Source: Oryzias latipes
Taxonomy: Eukaryota > Chordata > Actinopteri > Beloniformes > Adrianichthyidae
Length of the DNA: 64,000 nucleotides
Direction: 5' to 3'
Assembly (NCBI RefSeq): GCF_002234675.1
Contig: NC_019864.2
Coordinates: 11,859,582 to 11,923,581 of the forward strand
In this document: positions 48,389 through 61,840 of the stretch, in pieces
Numbering within the stretch: position 1 is the first letter of the stretch
Layout of the letters: every line of letters starts with the position of its first letter
Position numbers and translations under genes: made by a program
The notes under the pieces: model-generated
Seen by the model: only the letters and a program-made list of their open reading frames with translations
Databases searched by the model: none
Told to the model about the DNA's origin: nothing

Positions 48389-51300
48389 TTACGTAATGTG
48401 TTGCATATCATAGTGTTAAATATCGTAAAGTGTTGCCTACTGGTGCAGAGTCGATATGAGGTTAGTTTACTTTGCGTCAGAATCAGCTGATTTACCTTGA
48501 ACACATAAATGGTTGAAGACTTACAGTATGTCAGAGAGCATCTGTTAATTAGATGTTGCCAGCAACTAATGATGGGAGTATCAATACCGAGGTTTCTAAA
48601 TATAGACACTAGTACATCACATAATTTTGGCATCGACTACCCTGTTAAAGTATCCATTACTAATTAATAATTGTAAAATAAAAGTGCATGTGTCATTTCT
48701 AGATATAACTTTGGTTATTAGATGAATTACTTCATTGTTTTGTGCTGGAACACCCTCAGCCCACAGCATATTAAATTTCTCCATTAATCACATGACCAGA
48801 CAAGACACGGATCTGTGTTTGTTACCCTCAGCAACAACATGATGACACATGATTACCGTAGGTGATTTTAGAAAGAACATTTTTGCATTTTGAACCTTAC
48901 ACATTAAAGTTGTACATGGCCAGTTCTTGATGGTATTTGTTTTTAGTATAACAAAAGTAATATGGTTGAAATAAAAAAAATCACCAATAAGAAATTACCA
49001 GTAATCTGCATCAGTAATTGATATCAAATATTTGATGCACAAAGTATCGAATCTTAAAAATGTGGTATTGCCCATCACCACTGGTGACATCTCCGATGTT
49101 AAAGGGTTAAACACATGGATTTTTTTGGTGCAATTTTTTAAAATCATTTTTCACAATGAAATAATGTGTTCCAACATTTTAAAGGACATACCTTGTGTCA
49201 AACAGTCAAAAAAGCTCGTTTTTCCTCACGTTGGCCATTATTACTGTCATTTCAGCAGAGACTCTTAACTATTTAGAGATCAAAAACTTGTTTTGCGTGC
49301 TGTTAGCATCATTTGAGTCTTCATTTGCCAAAGAGCACGTGACACAAGAGGATTTAAACACTCTGGAAAAGATAAAACTTTATTTTTCCCTGTCATGACA
49401 ATACAAAGTCAAACAACTGAAGTAACAATCCAGCTGAGAACAGTTATATTCTATCTAGTTTTCAGTACATAGACAGAATCTGGTGCACGTCATCATCATC
49501 ACCACCACACCCATAAAAGTGAGGTATCAACCACTAAAAAGCTTCTTTCTGTGTACAGGTGGGAGTTCAACTATAAGGCATCTATTACCATGACAACCAG
49601 GAGAGACTGAAACAGATGTGTGCCACCGTCTTCCTGCGCCATTTATTTTTTTCCTTTACGTTTGATATAAATATGGAAAGAGGGTTGAGTTGATACAGTT
49701 TACAGTACCACACTACATCAGGCCAGAGTCAAAACTGTTTCTAACAGAACAAAAACATCACAAAACCATGTTGTTACGTTAAAAACGAGGAAAGAATCCC
49801 CCTGTTTGACCCTGAAACACATCAGAGGATAAGTGATGCTTTTGTGTTACATAACTGTTGATAAGAACACATCTCCTTGTCTTTATTATGGGTCACACAC
49901 TACACTGAACCCTCATAAAGCAAGATTTCCACCATAAAGCATCGGATTTTACCCACTTCTTCAGCTTTGAGGACTAATTAAAACTTTTCTGTCCTGCTGC
50001 ACCTGCTACAAATCTCACCTCGCTGTTTGGTTCTGCTGTTCTCACTCGGAGAACCGGGTGAGCGTGTTAGAGGAGTAAATTAGAGCCAGTGCTGATCGCT
50101 TGGCCAATTATTTCACTTGGACACATCCTGCCTCTGTGCCCCTGGAAGTGATGGCACAAGTCTGCTGGGGCACAGATCCAATTAAACTCCAGCTATTGAA
50201 ATGAGAATTAGGCTGCTCTAACAACTCGGCAAATTTGAATATTATTGCAGATAACTTGGGGATGACTCTGGCAGACCTGTTAGGTAGTTTGAGACTAGTA
50301 GAAGTTATAGAGATAAGGTTTGAAGTTCCGCCCTCTCTGTTTTCCTTCATTTGAATGAAATCGGATTTTCTCGCCATTTCCGAATGATTATTTCTTCAGT
50401 GGACATGCAGCCTCCACAGCTGTCATTTTTACAAGTTGCAGATGCAAGATTGGAACGGACACACCGCTAATACACTACGTGCTTTCTGCCAACTTGCTCT
50501 TCACATCCTGTCACACGGATTAACAATGGCATCAGCGGCTGCTTTGTGGACTTTCATCCCAAAAAGACAGGAAGACTTTTTTGAGAAAAATTGTCAGGTA
50601 ATTCTAAGGCTGCCAAAAACCATTTGGTTTCAGGTGGAAAATGAGTTTTACAAAAGATTTGTGCTTTCTATTAGTCAAAACGACTGAAATTCTTCTTAAA
50701 TCAGACAATAATACAGAACAGTAGAGTATATTTTAGATTTTTTTTCCAGTCAGCATTGACAATAATGTCAAATTAATTTCTCATTAAATAACTGTTTCTG
50801 TCAGTATTTTAGTGGACGATCAGGAAACCCTTTATACTCTAATGTGACTAAAACTGCACATTAATTTCTTTAAAAATAAAATCAATAATTTCTTATATCC
50901 TACTAGAAAATTTGAGACTTTTTTTTAAACAAATCATACATGTGCTAGGTCTATCTTTACAAAGCTGACATTTTTAGAGACCTTTTAGGGGTTTGTAATC
51001 TCCTGAAAGTTTCCTCTGGTTTAAGCTGAGCCATTGCTGCTTTAATACAGTGACTTTCAGGGAGGAACCTTTGACCTTTCTCACCGAGCTTTCTCTCTAA
51101 TCAAGGTGCTGTACATTATTGCTGGAAATAAAAGGGGGATTCTTTTTAAACATATTCTGATATGGCTAATTGCTTATAGTCTCTGTCATTTGTGTTGCAG
51201 GGCATGCCGTGCGCCTGGATATTCTTGTATTATATTGCTAATGAAGCCACTTTCCATGCTGCTCCAGGCCAGTGAAAATGTCACACACGAGCCTCAGAAG

Positions 51301-53394
51301 TGTGTGTAGGGTCATTGTGGGTCTGAACGCTAAGGTCTGCAGTTGTGTTTGACTAGGTATAAAGCTGCTTTCTGTCTCGAACACATCCCTGATCATCAAT
51401 TAAGTTCTGGGTGTAAAGACAGAACTTCCAACAAGTTAAGCTCTGAGTTCAACTGTATGATGCTTGTGTGTGTGTGTGTTTCCTGGCCAGACACGCAACA
51501 GACAATTCAGTGGCTTTGCAGAAGGGAAGGCCCAAACCATTTCACACACAGACATTTAAGTCTTGTTTTAGCAGGTAACAAAAAACACATTCTAGGTGAG
51601 ATGCTCAGCATCAAACTAGGCCGTCACATGTTCAGAAAGGTAGCCACTCATATTCTTCTGACTAGTTCACATAAATAAATCACCAAATAGAAATACCCAA
51701 AACTGTGTCTAACTGCTACTGAACACAAAGTGACACAGCAGTGTAATTAACACTTTTCTATCTAGAAAGATGATTTTTTTTTTTTTCGAAGAGAGCCAAG
51801 CTTTTCCATCGGTTTCATAGTTTGTCCGCTTGGATTTGTTTCTGGACACTGCAGGCGTTTCCAGATGTTTCAGGGCAAACACATATGCCTTGATTTCAAC
51901 CGCTTTTCACTGTCATACAGACCTGCGTCTGTGATTGCATGGTTGTTTTGTGCTCTTCACACAGAGGCAGTGGTCCCTTAAACCTACTACAGTATTGGCT
52001 TGGCCAGTGTTAGTGTGTTTTTCTCTGCAGTCCAGAAGGCTGATATGGGATATCTCCTCCATAGGACATTAGGAAACCAGGTCTGGCTTCTCTCCAATGT
52101 GTCCATCTGTATAGCATGATTCTGTAAAAAAAAAAGAATAAATAACAATTTCAATACATAAATAACAAATAAACATATAATAAAAAACAATAAATAACAA
52201 AAATATATTAGTAATGATACTAATATGAAGAAGAATATATGATTGTGTAATATGCAAAAAATAAAGCTATATTATAAATGTATCTACTATGCATATGTTA
52301 ATATTCATATTATATAATAATATAGATAAAACATAAACACATAAATATGTAATGAATAAATATTAATGATAGTAAAATAAATACTTTAAAGATGAAAGAT
52401 TTCTGAGGATTTTCTCCAAAGAAAGACCATTGATGCAAAAAAATGAACCAACACAACAATATAGCTCAGGAGGTATACTATATAAATCAAACAAAACAGG
52501 AATGCATTATTAAGGGTAAAACAGATTTTCAATATTTAATCTAATGTTTGACTGCACATAGATTTTATTTTAATGCCCACTGAAAGAATTCCTCTCCCTT
52601 TCTTTTCAAATTTGGGGATTAGAAAGCTTTTGTTGGAATGTGGGATTTTTCCTGCAAGTGATTTTTTTAAATTTTGGGTTGAGTTTGAGTTATGCGATGC
52701 ATTCACAAAAAACTTTATAATAAAGAGGAGAGGAATAGATGGCATTAATAGTGCTTCAAGTGTCTCACACTGTGCTAATGTGAAAGTAACTCAGAATAAT
52801 GTCACCAGATACATTTAAAAAAACATTTTTTCTTGCTGGTTTAAATATCTTAGACAAATGTCTCTATGACCCAAACAAATTTATGGAAGCATCTATGGCT
52901 AAAGCATAAACAGGCGGCTGAATAACAGCTGTTTTTATTATCACTGGCGTGTGAACTTTGCACGGCCTCGCAGCTATAAACACCAAAACTCTGAGAGAGA
53001 GGAAAATAACTAATACCTTGCCAAAACAAAACTGTATTATTTTCAGCTGCTCTAAAGCATTTCATTTCACTTTACAGATATTTAAAAAGTACACCCAGAT
53101 GTTTTCTTGAAACTGATTCTAATGAAAAAGTATCTTAAAGCAAAGACTACAAATGGATTCCCTCAGTGGAAACTAAGAGGTAGAAGAAAAGCAACCCAAA
53201 GTGGTGCAAGTGAAATGACTAAGATGTCATTGATGCCTAAAAAAATATATATATGAAGATGAGAGAAGCCTTTATGTTCATCATAGAGAACGGTGAGAGA
53301 CAGAACGTGAAAAAACATAATCCAAGAAATCACATTGCAGGATTTTTAAAGAATTTACTTGTATAAAGGTTAATAAATAAGTATTCTAAGTAGC
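48389..53394. other. Intergenic, no gene seen
   Basis: 5 kb of AT-rich DNA. 52125-52390 is a very AT-rich, low-complexity stretch of AATAAATAA-like units. Short open frames lack protein-like features. Confidence 0.5.
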
Positions 53395-54330
53395 TCCTGC
53401 ACATAAGTGAGAATTCTGTCTTTACAGACCTGTTACTTCTTCTATCAGATGCTCTTCTATCGTACACTTGTTACCTGTATTAATGTCACCTTTTTGAACT
53501 GGTTATCTGTATAAAAGACACCTGTTCACCTCCCTCATTGAATTGGAACCTCCACCATGACCAAGACCAGAAAGCTGTCGAATGACACCAGGGATGAGAT
53601 TGTACACCTAAACAATGAATCAATCTACGATAAACAAGCAGCTTATAGAGAAGAGATCAACTGTTGGAGCAATTGGAAGACCTACAACATTACTAAGAAT
53701 CTCACTACACCTGGAGATCTATGAAAGATCGAACCTGATAGGGTTCTCAGATTGAGAACTGGTAAACATCCCAGAATTACATGAAGGATCTGCTCAATTA
53801 CCAGAAGAAAGCTGGGACCACAGTAACAAGAGTTACCATAGTAACACACATCTTCCATCCTGCAGAGCTCCAAAGGTCCTCCTGCTTTTGCCGGCACACG
53901 TCCAGGCCCATAAAAGGTCTTCCAAAAGACCATCTGGATGTTTCAAAGGAGAACTGGTAGAATGTCATGTGATCAGATGAGACCAAAGTGGAACACACTC
54001 TCCAGGGAATAATGGAGTGGCTACATAAATATGATTTTAAGATTCTGGAGTGACATAGCCAGTTTTTAGACTCCAATCTAACAGCTAATCTAGGTAGAGA
54101 GATGCTCTTGAGAAGATCTGCTTGGAGGATAGGGCAAAAATAGCAGCTACAGCGCAAACCTGGTGAAGATTGACCGGAGAATTCTGACTTCTGTCATTGA
54201 AAACCATGGTTCCATCACAAAGTATTAAGGAGAATTTTGTTACTGACCAAATACTGATTTTCTGCCCTGTTACACGGATCATTTATTCATAGAATCATTT
54301 AATTAAGGACTTCAAGGTTTCCTAGATTCC
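53395..54330 (+). mobile_element. Tc1/mariner-like transposon, decayed
   Basis: Contains the transposase pseudogene at 53557-54228 preceded by CTGTATAAAAGACACCTGTTC, a leader typical of fish Tc1 elements. Inverted ends could not be defined. Confidence 0.65.
53557..54228 (+). pseudogene. Tc1-like transposase pseudogene
   Basis: Starts MTKTRKLSNDTRDEIVHLN, a Tc1 DNA-binding (paired-like) start. It continues NWKTYNITKNLTTPGDL and, in shifted frames, RVLRLRTGKHPRIT and a DQSGT-like piece of the catalytic region. It ends ENHGSITKY before TAA, matching the family C-terminus. Several stops and frameshifts are present, and most of the catalytic core between about 54000 and 54100 is deleted. Confidence 0.75.
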
Positions 54331-57300
54331 AAGCAAAGGATGTTGGCATGAAAATTGGGAAAAGAGCCAAGAACACACAAGCTAATAAATCGGGGCAGCC
54401 TTACTTTTCAAACAGCAATCAGATTTACAAGATTTTTTTATGAGTCTATTAGTCCTGTAAGGAGTCCAAGCCCACCGCTGTGTGATGAATCACGTCCACC
54501 AAGCCCACCTTTTAGGCCCAGAATGATACAGCTATAAATAGTCTGTGATGGGAAAACAAAAAGTCTCCAAGTTTCTGATTTTTTTTTAACTATTTATCTA
54601 AAATTCTTTTGTGGTTTTAGGAAATAATGGGAAATGATTTTTCAAATAAATAATCAGACACATGGCTGAAAGATGAATTCAGCCTCTTCAATGTCAGAGC
54701 TGATTAAAAGCTCAACAGAAAAATGTGTCTGCTTCACCTTGAAGCATCTTTGACATTAATCATCTCCCAGCATGCAGAGAGTGTTTCATTAACTGGACAA
54801 GGACTTGGAGTGGTGCTTTGTCAACAGGCAGTCCCCAGGTTCATTTTCTAAAGGATAATTCTATTATAGCAGTCGGGGGGTTTAAAGATGGAGGTGCACA
54901 TGCTTCGTTCACAACCTGACAGAACGAAAAGGCCTTTCAGCCCCAGAGTGCCGTTCCCTTTGAAGACAGCACAGTGGGCGCTGGAGAGCAGGGCTGAGGT
55001 CACCTATGAGCAAAAAAAAGTGACATAACAGACAGCCGGCACAAAGGGTGGAGACTGCAGTTACTATGTGTTCACGCTGAGTCACTACAGGCTGACAGTA
55101 AGAGGCTGTGTTACGATGGCTGATTAGGCAGGTGGTTGCTGGATGTGGCAAATACCATCCTTGCCATGGCGAAGCTGAGCTGGCTCACCAAGCGAGCAGC
55201 CAGGAGCGAGTGGGCGGATACTGACACACGCCGCTGGTGCTGCTGCAGCTTGGACGGCTTGAGCGCTCGCCAAGGAATTCAGAAACAGGATCTGGTTGGT
55301 TTTTCAGTGGTGTCGTTAGATATTGCCCAACATCTCATTTCTCTTGCTTTCATCTCTGACACTCCCGACAGATGCTCAGCATACATTAAACTAACGATGA
55401 GTCGTGGGTTTTTCTAGCTTGTTTTCTGCTGTGATTGCGTTAATGCATTTCCACAGGAAGTGTGGATTAAGGCTGACCAGGGATCAGCTAAATGCAGTTG
55501 AGAATGCAGTCGGACCAGACTGAGATGACAGCCGCAGATCAGATCTTTTTTTTTTGCACTTCAAAGACAAGCAGCAAGTGTGAGCAAACAACAAAAGGAA
55601 TGTCAAATAAGTAATGATGCAGCAGGGGAGCTTTTACTTTACATTTTTAAAGTCACATTTAAAGTTTAATTTTCTCTGGTTGTGATACACGGATAAAGCT
55701 GCTGCTTCTCAGAGCTACTAACTGCAAGCAAACAAGAATCCTCTGTGTGTGTGAGTGTGTGTAGGTGTGTGTGTGTGTGTGTGTGTGTGTGGTGGGGGGT
55801 TGTTATTCTAACTTTTTTGACCTTAGATTGCATTTTGCTGCTTTTCTTTCTGAAAGTTTTTGCTGTTTTTTAAAGCGCATTTCCAGAACATAATTGATGT
55901 TGTTTTTAAAAATTTTAGCACAACAAAAGAGTGATTAGTGTTTAAAGTTAATGTGCATCCACTCTCACTTAAGTTAATTTTGTTTTTTTTTATATTACTT
56001 GAAGTTATTGTCTAATATGAAATACAATTGTAATTCTGGTGTTAAAAATACTCATTAGCTGACATCAAAAGACTTTTGACCTATTTCTAAAAATAATTTA
56101 CATAATGTGTCAATGACACCACAGAGCGACATAACAAAAATAATATCGTTCCTCTGCCACAATTTGTTGATAAAGCAACAGCTTCCTTCGGTTTCTGCGC
56201 CCTCTTTTTTTATCTAGTTTCACAAATGTGCATGGACCGGAGGAGCCTACTAGCGCAGGTAATAAAATGATACAAAAAATGTAATTTTTTGACCACTAGG
56301 TTTAACAAAGAATTTCCTTTAGGAAAAATGCACAATTTAGGGAAATCAAGAAACCAAATTCAGCTTTTCTCTCAATATTTAGTTTTTATTTCCCTTTTTT
56401 ACGGGAAATATTTCACTGCACCTTTTTCCCCCCATTTTTTAAATTAATTTCTTCTCTTTCATTAATGTTGGAACAGATCTTTTTTCTCCATTTTTAGCTG
56501 TGAACGTCACCAGTTTTAAATGAAACTGACATTCAAAAGTTACATTAACCTACAGCGAAGCCGCAGTCTAGCACTGTGTGCCTCGTCTATGGAACAACCC
56601 TCTGAAGGACGTTTTTGGAGTATTTTCATAAAAAACTTCAAACTCAACTTTTTATCGTAGCTTTTAAAGTTTTATTTTTACATTTCCTAGTGTTTTAATG
56701 TGATTTTCTACTATGTGTGTTGGGAAGCTTTCATTATTTTTTCTATTTTGATAATTTCTTATTAGTTTATTTAAAACACTTTTAAGGTGATCTGTGATAG
56801 GAAAAACACTCCATAAATAAAGTTGAATTTTAATTAAGACTTTAGGTTGATTTTCCTTAGCTTATGCAATTCTGCCAGAATTTTTGTCTCTGTTAAAAGC
56901 TTTATTGTTTACGCCTGATATTAATTCCTGTCAATATCGCTGGTTCTTGTTTTTTTGATAATCTTGCTCTATATAGACACTTTATGTATTTATATACGGT
57001 AGTTCCTTGTTTTCAAGTATTGGGATCCATAATATGTTATCGTACTGTTTTTAATGTTTTGTCAAGTATATTTGTTCGGTAGCGGTCTCCACGGCAACCT
57101 CCAGAGTAGAAAGTTCTGGTATAAATCCCAAATGAATCTTTTCTGTGTGGAATTTAAATGTTCTTTCTGTTCCAAACACATTCCTATAACAAGTTTTAAA
57201 GGTTAACTGAGAATCCAAAATGTCCCTTTAGACTGAGCATGTGTGGCTGCATGTCTCTGCGTGTGACAGAGCAGAAAAACAGTAGTCCAATCAAGGTGCA

Positions 57301-57970
57301 CCCCGCCTCCCAACGACGGCCAGTTTAGATTACGCATTAATTGATAAAAAATGATGTCACTGTAACCATAATTTGCATAATTTCATGTACTCCTAATATG
57401 ACTAACAGCACACCAAAGCAAACACTGTTGAGCTCTTCATAGCACAAAGTAGGTCAAGAGACATGATTAAAAAAGGGGGTGACTTTTGTGGGAATACATT
57501 ACACTGGTTAGCTTTTCAAAGGAGTAGATACTCTTTCAGACATGGAAGAAGTTGACTGTGAATGCATTTTGAACATTTTCAAGAGGTCTTTCTTCTCTTC
57601 TGTTCTACTGTCTCTTCAGCCTTGCATAGATCAACTTAACTAGCCGCTCTGAGGGGTAAATCGCACTCCAGTCTCTGCCTGTGCTGAGTACTAATGAGAT
57701 AAATCAGTTATCTTCTGATACAAGCTTTGGGAAAAAAAAGGCGTCTGTGGATCACCGTGTTTAGAAGTAATTCTTCAACTGTAAGGTCGTCAATTCAATC
57801 CACAGCACTTTCTCATCTTGAAGTGTCCTTCAGCATAACAGAACATGGTCCAATCACCATGACAGGCTCATCAGGGTGTGGTTGTAAACCAAAGTAGCTT
57901 CGGGGTTATTTGGATGAATGAGAACCACATCAGAAACACTTTGTGGGATCTAGTTAGAGTGCTGATGGTT
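54331..57970. other. Intergenic, no gene seen
   Basis: Contains a TG microsatellite at about 55746-55792. A GC-rich patch at 55130-55290 has a 93-codon open frame starting at 55136, but no family match or splice context was recognised. Confidence 0.45.
55746..55792. repeat. (TG)n microsatellite
   Basis: TG run with a few interruptions followed by GGGG. Confidence 0.9.
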
Positions 57971-57974
57971 CCTT

Positions 57975-58470
57975 TTACAGTATGGTACATACATGTATTT
58001 AAGTAGTATTGACATGGTATTTTTTGCACCTACTGAGTACTCACAGGGTGTTTAAGTGATATTTTCATGGTACATTTTTGTACCCACTGCTACTTACATG
58101 GTACTATGTAAACACCTATTCTCTTACACATGGTGAGTACCTACTATCATCTTAAACATGGTATATATTGTCAAACATAAAAAATAACAAGTATATTTAA
58201 GCTACTGTATTTGTACTTACCCTGCCCTTACATGTGTTGAGTTACACAAAAGATACATTAATTCATCACATGAATATCCACCATTTAAACATCTAGTGTC
58301 CACAGCAAAACACCCAGCAGGTATAATACATAAAGACCCACTAGGTACCAAGTAAGTATTAAACCAAATAGTAGAGCATAACTACACAGCAAGTACCATG
58401 TAAGCACCCAGTAACACCCAGGACCAACAAAAGTACAATGTAAATGCCACTTAAATACCTGTTAAAGGAA
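57975..58470. repeat. Degenerate palindromic tandem-like repeat
   Basis: Variants of ACATGGTAC and TACTTAC, GTACC and CACC recur every 20-40 bp. The first half is mostly in one sense and the second half (AGTACCATGTAAGCACCC and similar) in the inverse sense, giving an imperfect large palindrome. No coding signal. Confidence 0.55.
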
Positions 58471-58850
58471 GTGGGGAATCACATCATGTATGAATGTGGG
58501 TCATTTATTTCAGTAAAACCCTAAACACCAGAGCAACTTGCTACTGCTAACCTGAGTTATGTTTTTTAAATACTAAATACTAACTATTTGAAGTTTCTTA
58601 CTCAAAAAAAAAGAAAAATAGAGAAACACTCCTGAAAAAGGAAATCAAACCCTAATATTGACCAGACCTTTTATTTAACTCATTCCCCTCTTCTGTGCAT
58701 AATTTTGAAGAATTTTTTTTTTTTATTCGTTCAGTCTGAAGTTAAAATTTAATAAAGGGTGAAGAAAGTAATACTTTTTAAGGCGGCCCACACTGACCTC
58801 CCCAGTTTTCTGTAGTGGTGCATACCATCCTGCTTACATCGCACTATGGT

Positions 58851-58916
58851 AAACAGCGTTCCCACACTTTAAAAGCCGAGCTGTTCTTTCTCTGTGTGTG
58901 TGTGTGTGTAGGTGTG

Positions 58917-58963
<47 letters not shown>

Positions 58964-59468
58964 AAATATCTGATACTTTGCTGTCAGTGTTGCTCCGCTG
59001 CCCCAGCAGTCATTTGTGTTGGATTCCTAAGTTTCTGTACGACTGAGTTTTTTTTTAGACGCTGCCAGTTTGGGGACTTGACCCAATCCCTTTTTTTTAC
59101 TGGAGAGCAGATGCTGAACTATTAGCCTTCATCTTCTCCAGGGAGAAACCCTGCAACTAAAGCCTGGACCAAAGGGATAACATGCAGCGGTTGCAGCTTT
59201 GGTAAAAACATACAGCGTCAATTTTTGTGATTGCTCTAAAAAAAAAAGGTCCAAACATTGTCTGGATTCTGAGAAATGCTTAGCTGTGTGAAACTGCACA
59301 CAAGCTATTCTAATCTTGTCCCAGAAACTGTTTATGACTGGGTTTAGCTCCAAGCATCTGCCAATCTTTTACTTATGTTAGTGGTTCTGCAAGGAAATTT
59401 TTCGGGTCGTGGTAAATGCTGCTCTGTTCATTAAAGCGCCGTTAGGTTTTATACATTGCAGGTGATAA
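58851..59468. repeat. Long direct repeat, left copy
   Basis: AAACAGCGTTCCC through a TG microsatellite to CATTGCAGGTGATAA. Apart from the microsatellite it appears identical to 60516-61145 by eye. Confidence 0.9.
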
Positions 59469-60481
59469 CCGTGGGCCGGGTGGGTGGCTGCCTGGAGTGC
59501 GGAGCGGGTCTCCCTTGGGGGGTCCTGGCTCGTACCTGGGGTCGGGGCGGGGGGATGCCCGGAACTCCTGGGTGGTGGTGGGGTGCTCGTCTGGGGCTGT
59601 GGGCGTCCCTCTCCGGTGGGGCCCTGCGTTGGGCTCTTCCGGCGCGGCGGGGGGCTGCTTTCCTGGCTGGGCTGGGGCGGCGCTCTCTTTCCCTCTGCGC
59701 CTCCCTGCTCTCTGGCTCTGGGGGCCTCGCGGCGGTCCTGCTGGCCCTGGCCTGGGTGGCGGTCTTGGTCGCCCGGGGGGCGGTTGTTCCCTGCCTGTTC
59801 CCGTGTGGCGTTGGGGGGGCTCCGGCTGCCGCTGCTGCTGCGGCGGGGGTATGGGTGTGGGGGTGGCTGGGCGCTCCTCCTCCTTCTTTTCACATTCCAC
59901 CATCCATTTTAGAAGAACATAAACACTCACCTGAGCACAGGTGTTAGCTCACCTTTGCACTAATAGTTTGCATGATTGAATGAATGAAAGATTTCACACT
60001 AGTTGGTTTAAAGGCATAGGTATGCGTTCGTGAACACTATCTGTTTTGTGTGCATGTTGACATGTGGACATTTTTGCGGCTAGCAGGTGTGTTGATAATA
60101 TTTGAGTGTGTGTGAACAGGCCCCGCCCTTTTTGTACTACATTTGAACCGTACCGTAACGATAAACAACCAGTAAACCTGCCTGCTCTATGCTGCTTCAT
60201 GGTCTTACCCCCCCTTCCCCTCCTATTATCACCCTCCTACCCCCCCCTCTCTCTAACGTCCCTCTCTCTTCTTCCCCTCTTTCCTTTTCCGTCCGGTCCA
60301 ACACCAAAGATTTTCAAACATGATTGAAATTAATAAAGTTTGGCCTCAATTACAAAAGGGGTTTATTCAGACATACCTTTGGTTTGTCTGAAGATGAATA
60401 ACCCCTCTTGTTAAAATAAAATATGTCCAACACAAGAGGCCCTCAGCTCTCATCTGTTTGCCTAGCTGTTGGACAGGACAA

Positions 60482-60518
<37 letters not shown>
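59469..60518 (+). mobile_element. Poly(A)-ended retroelement insert (5'-truncated LINE-like)
   Basis: Opens directly into very GC-rich DNA (59469-59880). A moderate-GC 3' UTR-like part follows with AATAAA (60332-60337) and a second AATAAA-like signal near 60415. It ends in 34 A residues (60485-60518; the last three may belong to the target). It is flanked by the two direct repeats. The GC-rich open frames on both strands lack recognisable domains. The 3' region resembles a very common fish retroelement; its name was not verified. Confidence 0.7.
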
Positions 60519-60519
<1 letters not shown>

Positions 60520-61145
60520 AGCGTTCCCACACTTTAAAAGCCGAGCTGTTCTTTCTCTGTGTGTGTGTGTGTGTAGGTGTGTAGGTGTGTGTGTGTGTGT
60601 GGGTGTGTGTGTGTGGGTGTGTGTGTGTGTGTGTGTAGAGAAATATCTGATACTTTGCTGTCAGTGTTGCTCCGCTGCCCCAGCAGTCATTTGTGTTGGA
60701 TTCCTAAGTTTCTGTACGACTGAGTTTTTTTTTAGACGCTGCCAGTTTGGGGACTTGACCCAATCCCTTTTTTTTACTGGAGAGCAGATGCTGAACTATT
60801 AGCCTTCATCTTCTCCAGGGAGAAACCCTGCAACTAAAGCCTGGACCAAAGGGATAACATGCAGCGGTTGCAGCTTTGGTAAAAACATACAGCGTCAATT
60901 TTTGTGATTGCTCTAAAAAAAAAAGGTCCAAACATTGTCTGGATTCTGAGAAATGCTTAGCTGTGTGAAACTGCACACAAGCTATTCTAATCTTGTCCCA
61001 GAAACTGTTTATGACTGGGTTTAGCTCCAAGCATCTGCCAATCTTTTACTTATGTTAGTGGTTCTGCAAGGAAATTTTTCGGGTCGTGGTAAATGCTGCT
61101 CTGTTCATTAAAGCGCCGTTAGGTTTTATACATTGCAGGTGATAA
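60516..61145. repeat. Long direct repeat, right copy
   Basis: Second copy of 58851-59468, 12 bp longer because of the TG/GGTG microsatellite. It begins at the end of the poly(A) tract. Confidence 0.9.
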
Positions 61146-61227
61146 TACCACATCCTGTAGTAGCACCTGATACGTGTTTTTACATCAGCATGCTCTAGTT
61201 TCTCAGACTTGCTCAGTTTACTGGTTT

Positions 61228-61840
61228 TAAAGTCCCACTCGTATCATCTTTTGATCTATCTGAAGTGTTCCCAGTGGTCTTTTAATCACGATTATGCCGT
61301 TTTTAGGCAAAATCAAAAATACTGTGCAGTTTTTTAGAGCACTTTTTGCAAAGCAGCAGGAGTTCATCAGAAATTCACCTCTGTGTTGTGGGTAAGATTG
61401 TTGGTGTAGAGTAAGCCCAGTCCTGCCTCCTGACAACCATCTGTTTACACTCTCTCTCCCCGCCAGCTTACAGCCCCTCACATCCCCAACCTAACATTAC
61501 TGGTGCAACAAAAAGGGCAAGCATTATTGGAGCCAACCAGCCATACAGTTCAGAGCCAGTTCAGACGAGGAAAACAAAGACCCACGTGGATCTAGTCATC
61601 TAAAAGTGGATGCATCAGAAAGGAGCGGAGCAGGGAGCAGCACATTTTCTACAAATAAAATACGATCTTTTTCAAACAGCATTTTTTGTCTGCTCCTGAT
61701 TCCCAATGATTTGATTAAGGAAATACTCAGAAATGCAACTTTAAGATGAATATTCTATATATATATATAGCCTCTCAAGAGAGAAATGTCACAAAAACAT
61801 GTTAAAAAACACAATTTTTCATTGCAGTTGGTCTTGAAAC
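61228..61840 (+). repeat. Dispersed repeat, copy 4 (longest)
   Basis: Begins TTTTAAAGTCCCACTCGTAT, has TCTTTTGATCTA and GATTATGCCGTTTTTAGGC, and then the 39690-40010-type block (TGTCTGCTCCTGATTCCC, CTCAAGAGAGAAATGTCACA). Opposite orientation to the copies near 10300 and 30960. The TTAA-like edge hints at a TTAA-inserting DNA element, but the other end is undefined. Confidence 0.65.

Noticed and set aside
55136..55417. 93-codon frame in a GC-rich patch
   Set aside because: Starts with plausible residues but matches no family I recognise, and has no clear splice context or neighbouring exons.
59378..59947. Overlapping open frames of 141-171 codons on both strands
   Set aside because: They arise because GC-rich DNA lacks stop codons. 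Residues are Pro/Gly/Arg-heavy in every frame with no domain, and the region is the body of the retroelement insert.
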